From assembly GCF_023243115.1 (NCBI RefSeq), contig NZ_CP085081.1, forward strand, positions 2,728,001 to 2,792,000: a stretch of DNA of 64,000 nt. The letters are read 5' to 3'. Within the stretch, counting starts at the first letter, position 1. Each line of letters begins with the position of its first letter. Below are positions 8,141-17,905 of this stretch, one piece after another. Source of the stretch: Sediminicoccus sp. KRV36. GTDB taxonomy: Bacteria; Pseudomonadota; Alphaproteobacteria; Acetobacterales; Acetobacteraceae. Position numbers and translations under genes: made by a program. The notes under the pieces were generated by a model. It did no database searches, was not told the DNA's origin, and worked only from the letters and a program-made list of their open reading frames with translations.

Positions 8141-9568
8141 CTACAGCCGCGCCGCCACGCCGCTCACGCCTGTCGCAAATTCCAGCTGCGCCAGCGCCGT
8201 CAGATAGGCCGCGCGCGCGTTGTTGGCAGCCACACGCGTCGCATTCAGCGTGCGCAGCGCATCCAGCACATCCAGCAGAGAACGCCCCCCCGCGAGATAG
8301 GCCTGCTCCGCACTGCGATAGGCCAGCTCCGCCCGGTTCAGCGCGCCGCCCGTGTAGAGCCGCAGCAGCGCGCGGGACTGCTCATAGGCCGCCCAGGCGG
8401 TGGCGAAATCGACGCGGCCCCGCAACAGCGCCTGGCGCGCCTGCGCTTCAAGCTGCGCCTGCTGGCCCGCCGCCGTGCCGATATTGCCGGTGACGATCTG
8501 GTTGGTGAACAGCGGCACAGAGAGGCTGAAGGTGAATTGGTTGGTCGCGTTCAGCGGTTCAGAGGCGCTGGGCAAATCCTGCGACAGGCGCGAGCGGCTC
8601 CAGCCGCCATTCAGCGTCACATCGCGCCACCGCTGCGCCTCGGCCAGGCTGGTATTGGCCGCACCGGCGGCGGCGGCGCGGGTTGCGGCCACCACATCGG
8701 CCCGGTTCTGCACGGCCTCGGCCAATTCATCGCGCGTGACACCGGGGGTGGGCATGGCATCGAAGCGGCCCCGCACATCAAGCGCCACCGGTGGCAACGC
8801 GCCCTGCCCCTGGGAGGAGGTGAAGGCCGCGGCGTCCATGGAGAGCGCGACAGCGACCTGCGCCACCGCCGCCGCATAGGCCAGCGCCGCGCCGGTGACA
8901 TCCGCCTCGAAGGGCAGCCGGCTGGCCTGGAAGCGCAGCAGGTCACCCTCCGGCAGCGCGCCATCCTGCAATTGCCGGCGCAGCAGCGCCTCGGTGCGGT
9001 CCAGGCTTCCGCGATTGCCCAGCGCCACTTCCAGATTGGCCCGCGCGCCCAGAGCGGCGATGAAGGCCTGGCGCAGGGCAAAGAATTGCCCGCGCAGCGT
9101 GTCCAGCACCAGCGCCTCGGCCACGCCGATGTTTTCCTCGGCCAGGCGCGTGCGCAATGTGCGCTTGCCGCCCAGCTCGATCAGGCCGGTCAGCCCCACG
9201 GCGATGTTGTTGGCCGGGCTGATGAAGCGGGCACCCTGAACGCGATTGCCCTGCGTGGTGTTGAACTCGGCGAAGTTGTTGCCCACCGAAATCTGGGGCG
9301 GCGGCAATGAGGAGGCCACCAGCCGCTGCGCGCGCACCGCATCCACCCCGCGCTGTGCCGCCACCACATTGAGGTTGCGCTCCAGCAGCAGCCGCTCCGC
9401 CGCATCGAGAGAGAGCACGCGCGTCCCCTGCGGCAGGGGCAGCGGGATCATGCCCGGCCCGGCCGTCCGGGCCGGGCGGGCCGCACTCGGTGCGGCGATG
9501 GGGGACGGAGTCTGCGCGAGCGCGGGCGTGGCCAGCAGCAGCAGCGCCAGGGTGGGGGCGGCCCTCAT
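8141..9568 (-). CDS. TolC/CzcC-family outer membrane efflux protein
   Basis: A 475-residue outer membrane factor with a signal peptide (MRAAPTLALLLLATPALAQ). Two long, partly repeated coiled-coil halves are rich in Ala, Arg, Gln and Leu, as in TolC-type channels. It forms the outer membrane duct for the RND pump encoded just upstream. Its ATG overlaps the RND stop codon (ATGA), so translation is coupled. Pairing with a CzcA-type pump favours a CzcC or CusC role, but the metal cannot be read from sequence alone. Confidence 0.88.
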   Translation of the reverse strand: MRAAPTLALLLLATPALAQTPSPIAAPSAARPARTAGPGMIPLPLPQGTRVLSLDAAERLLLERNLNVVAAQRGVDAVRAQRLVASSLPPPQISVGNNFAEFNTTQGNRVQGARFISPANNIAVGLTGLIELGGKRTLRTRLAEENIGVAEALVLDTLRGQFFALRQAFIAALGARANLEVALGNRGSLDRTEALLRRQLQDGALPEGDLLRFQASRLPFEADVTGAALAYAAAVAQVAVALSMDAAAFTSSQGQGALPPVALDVRGRFDAMPTPGVTRDELAEAVQNRADVVAATRAAAAGAANTSLAEAQRWRDVTLNGGWSRSRLSQDLPSASEPLNATNQFTFSLSVPLFTNQIVTGNIGTAAGQQAQLEAQARQALLRGRVDFATAWAAYEQSRALLRLYTGGALNRAELAYRSAEQAYLAGGRSLLDVLDALRTLNATRVAANNARAAYLTALAQLEFATGVSGVAARL

Positions 9569-12500
9569 GCCGGCAACCCCGCGCGTTCGCGCCGGCTGGC
9601 CAATGCGGCCTCCTGCCGCGCCAGATCGCGCGGGCGCCCCAGCAGATCGATCAGCGCCGGAAAGACCACCAGGATGAAGATGGGAACGAGGCCGATGCCG
9701 CCCACCACCACAATGGCCAGCGGCTTGGTCACATCGGCGCCGATGCCCGTTGCCAGCGCCATGGGCAGCAGGCCGAAGAAGCTGGCGAAGCAGGTCATGA
9801 ACACCGGGCGCAGGCGGTCCTGGCCGGATTGATCCAGCGCCTTCTTCCAGGCCATCCCCTCATGCCGCAAATGGTTGAAGTGGCTGAGCAGGATGATGCC
9901 CTCCATCACGGTGATGCCGAACAATGCCAGGAAACCGATGGCCGCCGGCACCGAGAAATTCAGCCCCGCCGCCCCCAGCGCCAGGATGCCACCCACCAGG
10001 GACAGCGGCACCATGGCCATCACCAGCAGCATTTCGCGGATGTTCCCGAACTGCACATAGAGCAGGACCATGATGATGATCAGCGCCACCGGCACGATGG
10101 TCAGCAGGCGCTTCACCGCCTCCTGCAGGTTGCGGAATTCGCCGACCCAGTCGAGCCGGTAGCCGGGTAGCAGCCGCACCTCCCGGTCCACCAGGGCCTG
10201 GGCTTCCAGCACCGCGCTCGCCGGATCGCGGCCACGAACCGAGAAGCGGACCGGCACATAGCGGCTGCCATCCTCGCGATAGACATAGGCCGTGCCGGAG
10301 ACGAGCTGGATATTCGCCACATCCGCCAGCACGGCGCCGCGCGGCCCGCCGACAGGGATGCGGCCGATCGCGTCCAGGCTGTTGCGGAAAGGTTCGGCCA
10401 GGCGGACCACGATGGGGAAGTTGCGGTCTCCACCCGGTTCGTAGAGGCGCCCCGCCTCGCGCCCGCCGATCGCGGCCTGGATCACATCGTTGATGTCCTC
10501 GACGCGCAGGCCGAAGCGCGCGGCGCGCGCGCGGTCAATCGTGACCGAGACGGTGGGCTGGCCGAGCGTGGGGAAGACGGCGACATCCGTCAGCCCGCGC
10601 ACCTGGGTCAGCAGCCCGCGAATCTGTTCGGCCCGCGCTGTCAGCACATCGAGTTCGGTGCCGAAGATCTTGATGGCATTGGCGCCCTTCACGCCCGAGG
10701 CCGCCTCCTGGACGTTGTCGCTGATCGCCTGGGCGAAGCTGAACTGCACGCCGAGGAAACGCTCCGAGAGACGCGCATTGATGGCGGCGACGAGGCCATC
10801 GCGGTGGGGTGCCGTCGTCCATTGCTCGGGCGGGCGCATGGGGATGAAGAATTCGGCGTTGAAGAAGCCGGCCGGGTCCGTGCCGTCATCCGGGCGGCCC
10901 TGCTGCGAGGTGACGGTCACGGCCTCGGGGAATTCCATCAGCGTGGCACGGATGCCCTGCACCGTGGCGTGGCCTTCTTCCAGCGAGATGGTGCCGGGCA
11001 TGGTGGCGCGCACCCAGAGATTGCCCTCCTCCAGCGTCGGCAGGAATTCGGCGCCGAGCAGCGAGAGTACGAAGATGGAGACCGCCACCAGCATGGCCGC
11101 GATGGTGAGCGCGAAGGCGCGCGCCGCCATGGCCGCGTGATAGAGCTTCGCGTAGGACCAACGCAGGGCGCGGACCAGCGGCGTGTCCCGCTCCTGGCTG
11201 TTTTCGCTGAGCAGCACGGCGGAGAGTGCCGGCACGATGGTGAAGGCCGCGATGAGCGAACCCGCGATGGCATAGGCATAGGTCTTGGCCATGGGGCCGA
11301 AGATGCGCCCCTCGATGCCACCCATGGTGAACAGCGGGATGAAGGCGACGATGACGATCAGCAGGGCGAAGAGGATGGGTTTGCCCACCTCGCTGCCCGC
11401 GCGCAGGATGATCAGCGAAATCCCCGAGAGGCCGCCCGCCGCCTGCCCGCCCGCATAGAGATGCGGATTGCGCCGGGCCATGGCCAGATGTCGGTAGATA
11501 TTCTCGACCATGATGATGGTCGCATCCACCAGCAGCCCGAAATCGAGGGCCCCGATGCTCAGCAGATTGGCGCTTTCGCCGCGCGCCAGGATCACCAGCA
11601 CGGCGAAGAAGAAGGCGAAGGGGATGGTGGCGGCAACAACGATGGCGCCCCGCAGATCGCCCAGGAAGAGCCACTGGATCACCAGGATCAGCACGACACC
11701 CACGATGATATTGTGCACCACCATGTGGGTGGCGAGCTTCACCAGATCCTCGCGGTCATAGATCGGCACCACGCGCACGCCTGGCGGCAGCACGCCGCCG
11801 GCATTGATGCGGGCCACCTCCTCCTGCACGCCATGGATGGTGGGCAGCGTCTGCTCGCCGCGGCGCATCAGCACGGTGGCAAGCACGACATCCTCATCCT
11901 GCTCATGCCCCGCAATGCCCATGCGCGGCAGGGCGCCGATCTCGATGGTCGCGACATCGGAGAGCAGCACGGGAGAGCCATCGGCCGAGGCGCTGAGCAC
12001 GATGTTGCGGATGTCATCCAGGCTGCGGATCAGGCCGATGCCCTGCACCACGGCCGCCTGTGGGCCGATCTGGATGATGCCGGCCCCCACCGTCGCATTG
12101 CCGCTGCGCACCGCCTCGATCACGGCGGGCAATTGCAGGCCAAAGGCATTCAGGCGGGGCAGATCAATCGTCACCGAATAGGATTTGCTGCGGCCGCCGA
12201 AGCTGGTCACGTCCACCACACCCGGCACGCGCTTGAAGCGGCGCTCCAGCACCCATTCCTGCAACACCTTCAGGTCATCCGGAGAAAAGCCGGGCGGGCC
12301 GACCACGCGGTAACGCATGATCTCGCCGATGGGTGAAAGAGGGCTGATGGTGGGGTTGGACCCATCCGGCAGGTCACGCAGGACGGCGAGGCGATTGAGC
12401 ACCTGCTGCAAGGCCTGTTCGTAATTATAGGCAAAGGTGAACTGCACCCGCACATCCGAAAGGCCGAACAGGCTGGTCGATCGCACCGAATTCAGATTGG

Positions 12501-12726
12501 GCAGCCCCGCCATCGCAAGCTCGATGGGGATCGAGACATAGCGCTCGATCTCCTCGGCCGATTGCCCGGGGTTTTGCGTGATGATGACGACCTGCGGCGG
12601 CACCGGATCCGGATAGGCCTCGATATTGAGCTTGAGGAAGCCGTAGGCGCCGACGGCCACAAAGGCGATGAACAGCAGAATGACCAGAGCCCGCTGCTGC
12701 AGCGAGATGGCGACAATTTGGCGCAT
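9565..12726 (-). CDS. CzcA/CusA-family heavy-metal RND efflux transporter
   Basis: A 1053-residue inner membrane RND pump with the usual 12-TM plan and two large periplasmic loops. TM1 is at about residues 10-32. The TM4 signature of the heavy-metal subfamily is DFGLLVDATIIMVEN (D395, D401, E408), whose acidic residues carry protons. It expels metal cations such as Co, Zn, Cd, Ni, Cu or Ag through the TolC partner by proton antiport. The metal cannot be assigned. Its ATG directly follows the stop of a short repeat ORF, which separates it from the membrane fusion gene. Confidence 0.92.
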   Translation of the reverse strand: MRQIVAISLQQRALVILLFIAFVAVGAYGFLKLNIEAYPDPVPPQVVIITQNPGQSAEEIERYVSIPIELAMAGLPNLNSVRSTSLFGLSDVRVQFTFAYNYEQALQQVLNRLAVLRDLPDGSNPTISPLSPIGEIMRYRVVGPPGFSPDDLKVLQEWVLERRFKRVPGVVDVTSFGGRSKSYSVTIDLPRLNAFGLQLPAVIEAVRSGNATVGAGIIQIGPQAAVVQGIGLIRSLDDIRNIVLSASADGSPVLLSDVATIEIGALPRMGIAGHEQDEDVVLATVLMRRGEQTLPTIHGVQEEVARINAGGVLPPGVRVVPIYDREDLVKLATHMVVHNIIVGVVLILVIQWLFLGDLRGAIVVAATIPFAFFFAVLVILARGESANLLSIGALDFGLLVDATIIMVENIYRHLAMARRNPHLYAGGQAAGGLSGISLIILRAGSEVGKPILFALLIVIVAFIPLFTMGGIEGRIFGPMAKTYAYAIAGSLIAAFTIVPALSAVLLSENSQERDTPLVRALRWSYAKLYHAAMAARAFALTIAAMLVAVSIFVLSLLGAEFLPTLEEGNLWVRATMPGTISLEEGHATVQGIRATLMEFPEAVTVTSQQGRPDDGTDPAGFFNAEFFIPMRPPEQWTTAPHRDGLVAAINARLSERFLGVQFSFAQAISDNVQEAASGVKGANAIKIFGTELDVLTARAEQIRGLLTQVRGLTDVAVFPTLGQPTVSVTIDRARAARFGLRVEDINDVIQAAIGGREAGRLYEPGGDRNFPIVVRLAEPFRNSLDAIGRIPVGGPRGAVLADVANIQLVSGTAYVYREDGSRYVPVRFSVRGRDPASAVLEAQALVDREVRLLPGYRLDWVGEFRNLQEAVKRLLTIVPVALIIIMVLLYVQFGNIREMLLVMAMVPLSLVGGILALGAAGLNFSVPAAIGFLALFGITVMEGIILLSHFNHLRHEGMAWKKALDQSGQDRLRPVFMTCFASFFGLLPMALATGIGADVTKPLAIVVVGGIGLVPIFILVVFPALIDLLGRPRDLARQEAALASRRERAGLPA

Positions 12727-12909
12727 TCAGAGCCCGATCTGGTGAGGTGGCTTGCCGCCGAAGCAGTGAATCGGCCTCGCGAAAGCCAGCCCGATCTGGT
12801 GAGGCGGCTTGCCGCCGAAGCCGTGAAGCGGCCTCGCGAAAGCCAGCCCGATCTGGTGAGGCGGCTTGCCGACGAGGCAGTGAGTCGGTCTCTCAGCCAT
12901 TGGCGTCAA
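12727..12909 (-). CDS. Putative 56-60 residue repeat-encoded ORF
   Basis: An open frame fills the gap between the membrane fusion and RND genes. TTG 12909 overlaps the fusion-protein stop (TTGA), an ATG lies at 12900, and the TGA stop abuts the czcA ATG (TGAATG). It is built on the 57-bp repeat and so consists of about three 19-residue units around GKPPHQIGLAFARP. No signal peptide or known domain is visible. It could be a real coupled small gene, or only the readable frame of a non-coding repeat. Confidence 0.3.
   Translation of the reverse strand: MTPMAERPTHCLVGKPPHQIGLAFARPLHGFGGKPPHQIGLAFARPIHCFGGKPPHQIGL
12731..12895. repeat. 57-bp tandem repeat, three copies
   Basis: Copies begin at AGCCCGATCTGGTGAGG at 12731, 12788 and 12845, giving an exact 57-bp period; the third copy is more diverged toward its end. 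Each unit holds a GGCGG-CTTG-CCGCC palindrome, so the transcript could fold into up to three short hairpins. It lies inside the efflux operon, between the membrane fusion and RND genes. Confidence 0.95.
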
Positions 12910-14186
12910 TCAATCCGCGCGGCGCGGTCAATGAACAGGGCGCCGCCGGTGACGAGGCGCTCGCCGGCCTGAATACCATCGCGCGCCTGAATCATGTCAC
13001 CCGCGCGGATGCCGGGCGTGATCTTGCGCATGATGAAGCGGCCCTCCGGCAGGGCCACCCACACATTGGCCTCCGAACCGCGGAAGATCACGGCACTGGC
13101 CGGCACCGCCGGCGATTGCTGCGCCTCGCCGACCGAAATGCGGAAATTCGCGAACATCTCGGGGCGCAGCACGCCTTCGGGGTCCAGCACCTCGGCCATC
13201 ACGGTCAGGCGGCGGGTGGCCGGGTCAAGGCCGGCCGCGGTGCGCACGATACGCGCGGGGAAGGCGCGGCCCGGCAAGGCGGCGACGGTCACCTCCACGG
13301 TCTGGCCCACCTGGATCAGCGGCACATCCAGCTCCCGCACGGCAGCGACGAGCCACATGGTCGAGAGATCGGCGATGGTGAAGACCGGATCGCCCTGCCC
13401 GGCCGAAACCCATTGGCCCGGCCCCACGCGGCGCTGGGTGATGGTGCCGGCCAGGGGCGCCGTCACGGTGATGATGCCGCTGACCTGGCGCGTGCGCTCG
13501 ATCTCGGCGATCTGCTCGGCGGTGCGGCCCAGCACGCGCAACCGGTCGCGCTGCGCCTCGGCCTGGGCCACGGCGCTGCGGGCATCGGCATCGGCGGCAT
13601 TGGCGGCGGCGCGCGCCTGCTCGACATCGCGCTGTGAGGCGGCGCGGGCGGAAAACAGCGATTGCTGGCGGGCCTCCTCGCGCCGCGCCTGCTCCAGCGC
13701 CACGCGGGTCTTCTGCACATTGTCCAGCGCGGCCAGGAGTTCATTGGCGGCGGTGGTGACGTCCGGCGTCTCCACCTCATAAAGCGGTGCGCCGGCCTCG
13801 ACACGATCACCCACGCGGGCGAAGGCGCGGATCACGCGGCCCGTGAAGGGAGCGAGCATCGGCGTCGAGCGATCGTCATTATAGGCGATGCGCCCCTCGG
13901 CCAGGCGCTCGGGGCGGAATTCGCGCATCACCACGGGCTCGATCCGCAGGGCGCGCATTTCATTGTCATTCAGGCGGAATTCGCCGACCGGAAGGCGCTC
14001 AACAGTGGGCGGCGGCGGCGGCGTGGTATCGGCCCGATTGAGATAGACATAGCCCCCGGCCGCGACGGCCGCGGCCAGCCCCAACCAGAGCCAAGGTTTG
14101 CGCGCCGGCGGCTCCGTCACCTCGGCCGCGGCGGAGGTCCCGGCCGGCGAATCGGCCTTGGGGGCCTCGTGGTGAATCACGTTCAT
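12906..14186 (-). CDS. RND efflux periplasmic adaptor (CusB/CzcB-like)
   Basis: A 426-residue HlyD-family membrane fusion protein that links the inner membrane pump to the outer membrane channel. An N-terminal cytoplasmic stub is followed by one TM segment (about residues 33-52), a barrel-sandwich domain (APFTGRVIRAFARVGDRVEAG), a long alpha-hairpin rich in Ala, Arg and Gln, a second lipoyl half (TAPLAGTITQRRVGPGQWV) and a beta-barrel. ATG 14186 opens MNVIHHEAPK. A GTG 66 bases upstream is less likely. It is the first gene of the efflux operon. Confidence 0.88.
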   Translation of the reverse strand: MNVIHHEAPKADSPAGTSAAAEVTEPPARKPWLWLGLAAAVAAGGYVYLNRADTTPPPPPTVERLPVGEFRLNDNEMRALRIEPVVMREFRPERLAEGRIAYNDDRSTPMLAPFTGRVIRAFARVGDRVEAGAPLYEVETPDVTTAANELLAALDNVQKTRVALEQARREEARQQSLFSARAASQRDVEQARAAANAADADARSAVAQAEAQRDRLRVLGRTAEQIAEIERTRQVSGIITVTAPLAGTITQRRVGPGQWVSAGQGDPVFTIADLSTMWLVAAVRELDVPLIQVGQTVEVTVAALPGRAFPARIVRTAAGLDPATRRLTVMAEVLDPEGVLRPEMFANFRISVGEAQQSPAVPASAVIFRGSEANVWVALPEGRFIMRKITPGIRAGDMIQARDGIQAGERLVTGGALFIDRAARID

Positions 14187-14330
14187 GAATGCCCTGAACT
14201 TTCCGACACGCTGAGGAAGAAGGAGAGCTGAAACACCACCCGCCGGAACCACCTGTTACTTCGCTAGATAAACCGAAGCTGAACGAGAAGGTAGCGCCCA
14301 GGGCTAAAAAATTGGTAATAAAATCGGATC
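14187..14330 (-). promoter_or_regulatory. Probable promoter region of the efflux operon
   Basis: A 144-base gap lies before the adaptor gene, with a locally AT-rich block (about 14305-14330, GGCTAAAAAATTGGTAATAA on the plus strand) that is unusual for this genome. No clear -35/-10 pair or metal-regulator operator was identified, and no metalloregulator gene is adjacent. Confidence 0.35.
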
Positions 14331-15113
14331 TCAGGCCGCAAGAAGCGGCTGGGGGTCCAACCAAAGCCGGTACCAACCCAGGCTGAAATGCAGATGCGGG
14401 CCGGTCACGCGGCCCGTCGCACCCATGGCCCCCAGGCGGCCACCTTGGCGAACCTCATCACCTTCGCGCACATCCATGGCGGAAAGATGGGCATAGAGCG
14501 TGTTCACCCCATGGCCGTGATCCAGCACGATCAGCTTGCCGAAGAAGTGGAAATCGGCCGCCAGCGTGACCTTTCCGGCCGCCGCCGCCAGGATGGGCGT
14601 GCCCACCGGCCCCGCCACATCCAGGCCGAAATGCGGCTGGCGCGGTTGGCCGTTCAAGACGCGCTGGCTGCCGAATACCCCGCTGATGCGCCCGCGCGCC
14701 GGCCAGGCCAGGCCACCGGCGAAATCCACTCGAGACGAATCGACGCCGCGCACGGCATTCAGCCGCTCCCGCTCCAGCCTGATCCGCTCCAGTGCGGCGG
14801 CATCGGGCGTGACCTGGGCGGGCGGCAGGCCCGTGATGTGCTGCACATCCCATTCCCGGCGCGCGACGGCGATGCTGCGCGCCACCCCGTTCACGCTCAG
14901 CACCGCCTGCGGCCCGTGATCGCGGCCAAAGCCGAGCACGAAGAACCCCTCGGGCGAGACGCGTACGGGCTGGCCATCCAGCGTGATCCGCGCGCCCTGG
15001 GCGCCCTGGCCGATCAGCAGCGTCCCTTGCGCCGGCGTGCCGCGCCATTCCACCGCCGCCGCTGGCCGCGCCAGCAGCAGGGCCGGCAGGGCAAGGGCGG
15101 CGCGGCGCCTCAA
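14331..15113 (-). CDS. M23-family (LytM) metallopeptidase
   Basis: A 260-residue exported protein with a signal peptide ending near AAA (residue 20). The LytM domain carries the zinc motif HFGLD (H161, D165), YAHL (H209) and HLHF (H240, H242), so all catalytic residues are present. It probably cuts peptidoglycan cross-links or activates an amidase at the septum. A short helix with many Arg and Glu (about 105-122) precedes the domain. Its start overlaps the xseA stop (ATGA), so the two are coupled. Confidence 0.88.
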   Translation of the reverse strand: MRRRAALALPALLLARPAAAVEWRGTPAQGTLLIGQGAQGARITLDGQPVRVSPEGFFVLGFGRDHGPQAVLSVNGVARSIAVARREWDVQHITGLPPAQVTPDAAALERIRLERERLNAVRGVDSSRVDFAGGLAWPARGRISGVFGSQRVLNGQPRQPHFGLDVAGPVGTPILAAAAGKVTLAADFHFFGKLIVLDHGHGVNTLYAHLSAMDVREGDEVRQGGRLGAMGATGRVTGPHLHFSLGWYRLWLDPQPLLAA

Positions 15114-16540
15114 AACAGGCTGCCTTGCCTGGGCTTGCCGCCGGCCGCCACCGCCTTCACGACGCCATCCTGGAAGGTCAGCGTCAGGCTGGCCCCCGCC
15201 GCGACCTGCGCGGCGGATGAGAAGGCCGTGCCATCCGTGCCCTGCACCAGCGCGAAACCCCGCGCCAGCACGGCATTGTAGCTGACAGCCTCCAGCCGGG
15301 CCGCGAGGCCCTCGACCCGCGCCGCCTGCTCACGGATCAGCGCCAGCACGGGGCCGGCGGAGAGCCGCGCCAGCGCCGGGGCCGCCAGGCGCCGCGCGGA
15401 GGCCCGCGCCCAGGCGGCCCGCAGCCGCTGATCCAGCGATTGCAGCGCGTGGGTGCCGGCGGCGATGGCCTCCCGCGGGTGGCGCAAGCCGGCGCCGAGC
15501 CGCGTCAATTCGGCCCGCTTGGCCACGACAAAGCCCGGCAGGGCCGCCCGCAGCCGCTCGGCGCGGTCATCCAGCCGTTGGCGGAGCAGGTTCACCAGGG
15601 CCGGCAGGTCGGGCAGGCCGGCCTCGGCGCGCGTCAGATGCAGCCGCGCCTCGCGCAGGCGGGCGGTGATGCGGTTGTCCATCCGCGCCGCGCGCTGCGC
15701 CAGATCAGCCGCCAGCTCCACCCGCGCGGGAACGGCCAGCTCGGCGGCGGCGGTGGGGGTGGGCGCGCGGCGGTCACTCGCGAAATCAATCAGCGTGGTG
15801 TCCGTCTCATGCCCCACGGCCGAGATCAGCGGAATGGTCGAGGCGGCGGCGGCACGGACCACCACCTCCTCGTTGAAGGCCATCAGATCCTCCAGCGAGC
15901 CACCGCCGCGCGCGACGATGATCACATCGGGGCGCGGAATCGCGCCGCCCGGCGGCAATTCGGAGAAACCGCGAATCGCAGCGGCGATTTTCTCCGCCGC
16001 CCCCTCCCCCTGCACCGGCACGGGCCAGAGGATCACATGGCGCGGAAAGCGCCGTGCCAGCGTGGTTCGGATATCCTGCAGCACCGCACCCTGCGGGCTG
16101 GTCACCACGCCGATGACGCGGGGCAGCAGCGGCAAGGCGCGCTTGCGCTCGGTATCGAACAGCCCCTCCTTGAGCAGGGCCGCCTTCAGCGCCTCGATCC
16201 GCGCCAGCATCGCACCAGCGCCCGCATATTCCAGCTTCTCGATCACCAGCTGGTATTTGGAGCGGTCGGCATAGGTGGAGAGGCGGCCCGTCGCCACCAC
16301 TTCCATGCCGTTCTCGGGGCGCAGGCCGACGCGGGAGACGGTGCCCTTCCAGATCACCGCTTCGATCTTGGCATTCTCCTCCTTGAGCGAGAGGTAGATA
16401 TGGCCGGAGGCGTAGGGTTTGACCTCGGTCAGCTCGCCGCGGACGCGCACGCGGGAAAAGGCGCCTTCCAGCGTGCGCTTGATGGCTCCCGCCAACTCGC
16501 CCACACCGTACTCCGGAACATTGGCACCGATCCCGTCCAT
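15110..16540 (-). CDS. xseA: Exodeoxyribonuclease VII large subunit
   Basis: A 476-residue XseA. The N-terminal OB-fold ([27 protein letters not shown] in outline) binds single-stranded DNA. The catalytic domain contains the conserved [13 protein letters not shown] and the [21 protein letters not shown] region, and a long coiled coil follows. With XseB it degrades single-stranded DNA in both directions. No xseB lies nearby in the window. It is divergent from purD, with 47 bases between the two starts. Confidence 0.95.
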   Translation of the reverse strand: MDGIGANVPEYGVGELAGAIKRTLEGAFSRVRVRGELTEVKPYASGHIYLSLKEENAKIEAVIWKGTVSRVGLRPENGMEVVATGRLSTYADRSKYQLVIEKLEYAGAGAMLARIEALKAALLKEGLFDTERKRALPLLPRVIGVVTSPQGAVLQDIRTTLARRFPRHVILWPVPVQGEGAAEKIAAAIRGFSELPPGGAIPRPDVIIVARGGGSLEDLMAFNEEVVVRAAAASTIPLISAVGHETDTTLIDFASDRRAPTPTAAAELAVPARVELAADLAQRAARMDNRITARLREARLHLTRAEAGLPDLPALVNLLRQRLDDRAERLRAALPGFVVAKRAELTRLGAGLRHPREAIAAGTHALQSLDQRLRAAWARASARRLAAPALARLSAGPVLALIREQAARVEGLAARLEAVSYNAVLARGFALVQGTDGTAFSSAAQVAAGASLTLTFQDGVVKAVAAGGKPRQGSLF

Positions 16541-16587
16541 GCATGACTTATAGGGGCGGATTTTGGCTTTGCGGAGGCAGTCATCGA

Positions 16588-17871
16588 ATGAAGATTCTTG
16601 TTGTGGGCGGCGGCGGGCGCGAACACGCGCTGTGCTGGGCCATCGCGGCCTCGCCTTTGCTCACCCGCCTGTGGTGCGCGCCGGGTAATCCCGGCATCGC
16701 CGAAGTGGCGGAATGCGTGGCCATCGGGGCCGAGGATATCCCCGCACTGGTCGCCTTCGCCAAGGCCGAGGCGATGGATCTCGTGGTCGTCGGGCCGGAA
16801 GCGCCGCTGACGCTGGGGCTGGCCGATGCCTGCGCCGAAGCGGGGCTGCTGTGCTTCGGGCCCCGCGCGGCGGCGGCGCGACTCGAGGGCAGCAAGAGCT
16901 TCTTCAAGGACATTGCCAATGCCGCGGGGGCCCCCACCGCGGCGCATGGCCGCTTCACGGACCCGGATGCCGCCCGCGCCTATCTGCGCGAACAAGGCGC
17001 GCCCATCGTGGTGAAGGCCGACGGCCTGGCCGCCGGCAAGGGTGTGGTGGTGGCATTCAATTTGGCCGAGGCCGAGGAAGCCGTGGCCGAAATGATGGAA
17101 GCCGGCATCCATGGCGAGGCCGGCCGCATCCTGGTCATCGAGGAATGCCTGATCGGCGAAGAAATCAGCTTCTTCGCGCTGTGTGACGGCACGCATGCCA
17201 TCCCGCTGGGTGCGGCGCAGGACCACAAGCGCGTGGGGGATGGCGATACCGGCCCGAATACCGGCGGCATGGGCGCCTATTCCCCGCCGCCCGCCTTCAC
17301 GCCAGCCTTGCAGGCGCAGGTGATGGCCGAGTGCATCAACCCCGTGCTGGCCGAGTTGGCGCGGCGCGGGACGCCCTTCCAGGGCGTGCTCTTTGCCGGG
17401 CTGATGCTGACGGCCGAAGGCCCGAAGCTGCTGGAATTCAACGTCCGCTTCGGTGATCCGGAATGCCAGGCGCTGATGCTGCGCCTGCGCAGCGATCTGC
17501 TGCCCGCCCTGCTGGCCGCGGCCCAGGGCGGCTTGCGGGATTTCGAGCTGCGCTGGGAGAAGCTGGCCAGCCTGCTCGTCGTCATGGCGGCGCGGGGCTA
17601 TCCCGGCACGCCGCTGCGGGGCACCGAAATCCGCGGGCTGGAAGCCGCGGCCCAGGTCCCGGGCGTGCAGATCTTCCACGCCGGCACGGCGCAGGATGAG
17701 GCCGGGCGGCTGGTGGCCCATGGAGGCCGGGTGCTGGGCATCGGCGCCACGGGCGCCACCCTCGCCGAGGCGCGGGCCGCCGCCTATGCCGCCGTGGCCC
17801 TGGTGGATTGGCCGGAGGGCTTCTGCCGGAGCGACATCGCCTGGCGCGCCCTTCCAACGCCGGGCGAGTGA
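16588..17871 (+). CDS. purD: Phosphoribosylamine--glycine ligase
   Basis: A 427-residue PurD with a dinucleotide-like N-terminus ([15 protein letters not shown]), the ATP-grasp core ([19 protein letters not shown]) and the signature RFGDPECQ near residue 290. It makes glycinamide ribonucleotide, the second step of purine synthesis. ATG 16588 follows a GGAGG ribosome site at about 16573. The frame is open upstream, but nothing before MKILVVG is conserved. It is divergently arranged with xseA. Confidence 0.96.
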   Translation: MKILVVGGGGREHALCWAIAASPLLTRLWCAPGNPGIAEVAECVAIGAEDIPALVAFAKAEAMDLVVVGPEAPLTLGLADACAEAGLLCFGPRAAAARLEGSKSFFKDIANAAGAPTAAHGRFTDPDAARAYLREQGAPIVVKADGLAAGKGVVVAFNLAEAEEAVAEMMEAGIHGEAGRILVIEECLIGEEISFFALCDGTHAIPLGAAQDHKRVGDGDTGPNTGGMGAYSPPPAFTPALQAQVMAECINPVLAELARRGTPFQGVLFAGLMLTAEGPKLLEFNVRFGDPECQALMLRLRSDLLPALLAAAQGGLRDFELRWEKLASLLVVMAARGYPGTPLRGTEIRGLEAAAQVPGVQIFHAGTAQDEAGRLVAHGGRVLGIGATGATLAEARAAAYAAVALVDWPEGFCRSDIAWRALPTPGE

Positions 17872-17879
17872 TGGCACGC

Positions 17880-17898
17880 TCCCTCGCAAAGCGAGGGA
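17880..17898 (+). promoter_or_regulatory. Hairpin enclosing the ribosome site of the MetY-type gene
   Basis: TCCCTCGC-AAA-GCGAGGGA is a perfect 8-bp stem with a three-base loop in the 34-base gap after purD. The 3' arm contains AGGGA, the Shine-Dalgarno sequence seven bases before ATG 17906. Folding would hide the ribosome site. It could control the downstream gene's translation or lower it relative to purD. Confidence 0.5.
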
Positions 17899-17905
17899 AG
17901 CCAGC

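Noticed and set aside
10804..12336. 510-codon plus-strand frame
   Set aside because: It lies antisense to the RND pump, has the His/Asp/Arg-rich composition typical of reverse frames of GC-rich genes, and has no conserved motif.
17872..17905. SAM riboswitch before the MetY-type gene
   Set aside because: The gap is only 34 bases, too short for any known SAM aptamer; just a ribosome-site hairpin can be supported.
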